Source of the DNA: CAYVQF01 sp964454015
Lineage (GTDB): Bacteria > Myxococcota_A > Bradymonadia > UBA4248
Direction: 5' to 3'
DNA length: 64,000 nt
NCBI GenBank assembly: GCA_964454015.1
Contig: CAYVQF010000004.1
Coordinates: 1 to 64,000 of the forward strand
This document shows, one piece after another, positions 62,277 through 64,000 of this stretch (position 1 is its first letter; every line of letters starts with the position of its first letter). The translations under genes were made by a program, and so were the position numbers. The notes under the pieces were generated by a model, which saw only the letters and a program-made list of their open reading frames with translations, made no database searches and was not told the DNA's origin.

Positions 62277-64000
62277 CGCTGCCCCCCTCGCCTCAGCTTC
62301 GCCGTGCCCTCCTTTTGGGAACCACCCTCGCCGTGGCGTGCGCCCTGGCACCGGCCTGTAAACTCTCGGAGGCCCCCAAGAAACGCAGTGAACCTGCCGC
62401 CGCGCAGAGCACCCACCCGGAGCCAGGGGAGAAGCCCGAGCGCCAGCCCAGCGAAACCAACCAGGAACAGTCCCCCGACCTGGACACCCTGGCTCGCCAA
62501 GCTGATCAGTCGGAGCTGCTCACCTTCCCGTGGATGCAGCTCATCGTCGAGAAGAACCCCTGGGTGGAGCCCGCGCACCACGCCGACGTGGTCGCCCTCA
62601 TCGGCGACCAGGCCATCACCATTGGCGACACCCTGGCCCTGATGCAGGCCGTACCGCACCTCGCCGGGGCCCACTTCGACAGCGACGTGGCCCGCCGTCA
62701 GTGGCTGGATCGCCTCGTCGAAGTGGAGCTACTCACTGAGGTGGCCCAGGCCGAGGGCCTCCTCGACACCGAGGTCACCGAGCTGGCCGCCTGGAACGCG
62801 GCGGCGCGCCTCGTGCGCTTCGCCAGGCTCGAAAGCCTGGCCGCGGCGGTGGATGCCGAGGCCATCGAGGCCTACACCCAAGCCCACGCCGGGCGCTTCA
62901 CCCGCCCCGAGCGGCGCCGCGGCAACCTCATCGTCGTGCCGACCACCGAACAGGCTGAGGCCCTGCGGCGCGATATCCTGGCGCGCCAGCCCGAGCGCAG
63001 CCCGGGACGGGTGCCCCTCTTCGAGTCCTTCGCGCGCAGCACCAGCATCGATGAAGGGACGCGCCACAATGACGGCCGCCTGGGCTGGGCGACGCGGGAC
63101 GCAGACACGCCCTTCAAGAGCAGCGTGTCGGCTGCCATCGTCGAGGCCCTCTTCGCCCTCGAGCCCTTCGAGATTTCCCAGCCCATCGCCCTCGATGGCG
63201 GCGCGGCCCTGGTCATCAACACCCAGATCGTCAAAGCCTACCACACCCAGCCGGCCTTGGTGGCGCGGACGGCGCGCTATGCCCTGGCCCAACCGCAGGA
63301 GCTGGCGCAACTGGCCGATCTCCTGCAGGCCTGGCGACAACGAGACGGGCGCCTCGACGGCGATGTCTGGGAGCGCTTCACCTGTGAGAAGAGCGGTTGC
63401 GCCGTCGCCGCCGAGGCCGACCTGCAGCAGCGCGTCATCATCGGGCCCGGCCCTGGGCTGACGCTGGCGCTCCTGCAGCGCCTGGTGCAGGAGCTGCCAC
63501 CGGGCCATCAGGAGCGCGTGGTCCACGGTCCGTGGCGCCAGGCCTTTACGGCCCAAGTCGAGACGCTGGCGGCGCTCTTGGCCGAGGCCGAACAGGCGGG
63601 CTATCTCGACACCTTCGCCGTGGCCCACGCCAAGCGCGCCGCTGCGGTGACGGCGCTGCGGGCGCGCCTGGCCTTGGCCGTGCGCGCCGAGATCGACGAC
63701 GCCGAGATCGAGGCTTACTATCGCGACCACCCCGAGGAATTCATCCGCCCTGAGCGCCGTCGCGCCATGGTCGTGGCCTATGCGAGCCAAGAGGAAGCCG
63801 AGGGCGTGCGGGCCGAGATCATGCGCCTGGAGCCGTCCCTGCGGGGTGACGCCCTGCGCACCCACGCTGCGACCACCTCCAAAGACCAGCGTTGGCAAGG
63901 GACCCAGGGGGTCTTGCCCTACATCGCCTTGGACGATGAGACCTTCAGCATCGACGTGGCCATGCGCGAGGCCCTCTTCGCCCTCGACGTGGGGGACGTG
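62273..64000 (+). CDS. Parvulin-type (PpiC/SurA-like) lipoprotein chaperone, cut by right window edge
   Basis: The frame is open from the ATG at 62273 to the end of the window (576 codons) without a stop. A signal peptide ends in LAPAC, a lipobox, then a Lys/Glu/Gln-rich linker. Two copies of a parvulin-like rotamase domain follow: the first around residues 205-330 (RFTRPERRRGNLIVVP, HNDGRLGWAT, FALEPFEISQPI), the second from about 485 (FIRPERRRAMVVAYA). Helical segments between them resemble SurA/PrsA. It probably folds exported proteins in the periplasm. It overlaps the end of clpB by 4 bp. Confidence 0.85.
   Translation, partial: MTLPPSPQLRRALLLGTTLAVACALAPACKLSEAPKKRSEPAAAQSTHPEPGEKPERQPSETNQEQSPDLDTLARQADQSELLTFPWMQLIVEKNPWVEPAHHADVVALIGDQAITIGDTLALMQAVPHLAGAHFDSDVARRQWLDRLVEVELLTEVAQAEGLLDTEVTELAAWNAAARLVRFARLESLAAAVDAEAIEAYTQAHAGRFTRPERRRGNLIVVPTTEQAEALRRDILARQPERSPGRVPLFESFARSTSIDEGTRHNDGRLGWATRDADTPFKSSVSAAIVEALFALEPFEISQPIALDGGAALVINTQIVKAYHTQPALVARTARYALAQPQELAQLADLLQAWRQRDGRLDGDVWERFTCEKSGCAVAAEADLQQRVIIGPGPGLTLALLQRLVQELPPGHQERVVHGPWRQAFTAQVETLAALLAEAEQAGYLDTFAVAHAKRAAAVTALRARLALAVRAEIDDAEIEAYYRDHPEEFIRPERRRAMVVAYASQEEAEGVRAEIMRLEPSLRGDALRTHAATTSKDQRWQGTQGVLPYIALDDETFSIDVAMREALFALDVGDV

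Overview
The window is one stretch of a high-GC genome with long, closely packed genes, clear AGGAGG-type ribosome binding sites and some GTG/TTG starts. It carries an unusual number of lipoproteins, including cysteine-rich ones with tandem repeats, a MYXO-CTERM-like sorting tag, and many zinc-ribbon or FHA proteins. This points to a predatory or complex-lifestyle delta-proteobacterial lineage (Myxococcota or the related Bradymonadales). The phylum is an inference from gene style; no rRNA gene is present to settle it. I found no tRNA, rRNA, insertion sequence, phage or CRISPR array.

Layout. 1-8.8 kb: the start of a PAS-domain sensor running off the left edge, a class I aminotransferase, a large lipoprotein, a PfkB sugar kinase beside a NosR-like FMN/4Fe-4S membrane protein, another lipoprotein and a degenerate Fic protein. 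8.9-21 kb: RNase J, a HEAT-repeat protein, a prolyl oligopeptidase lipoprotein, a small zinc-ribbon protein, an exported archaemetzincin-like protease, a Cys-rich lipoprotein and a small secreted protein. 21-27 kb: a 1189-aa Cys-rich lipoprotein with 156-bp tandem repeats, then an FHA/zinc-ribbon protein with a Ycf46-like AAA ATPase. 27-37 kb, mostly minus strand: a polytopic GT-C-like membrane protein, a tail-anchored zinc-ribbon protein, and a four-module envelope locus. In that locus two proteins of one family (called T here) flank two proteins of another, propeller-like family (P). The first T and P are joined in one reading frame through a sorting tag and an internal lipobox.

37-43.4 kb: a DUF2148 ferredoxin-like protein, then a two-gene cassette of an Eco57I-like DNA adenine methyltransferase and an SNF2-type helicase, a likely defence or DNA-modification unit. 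A perfect 21-bp inverted repeat sits at the start of the methyltransferase gene. 43.35-43.59 kb is a non-coding stretch with phased DnaA boxes. 43.6-52 kb: a fused FAD/4Fe-4S glycolate/D-lactate-type dehydrogenase, a lipoprotein, a small charged protein, a gamma-carbonic anhydrase-like protein and a repeat protein interrupted by a 100-N assembly gap. 52-64 kb is more conserved: rplM-rpsI, an RlmI-like methyltransferase, pyruvate phosphate dikinase with a clear terminator, a divergent glycerol-1-phosphate dehydrogenase-like protein with a polyprenol-phosphate mannose synthase, then clpB overlapping a parvulin-type lipoprotein chaperone that runs off the right edge.

The strongest candidates for something undescribed are the T-P-P-T envelope locus (29.6-37.0 kb), the methyltransferase-helicase cassette with its hairpin (37.9-43.3 kb) and the DnaA-box region beside it.
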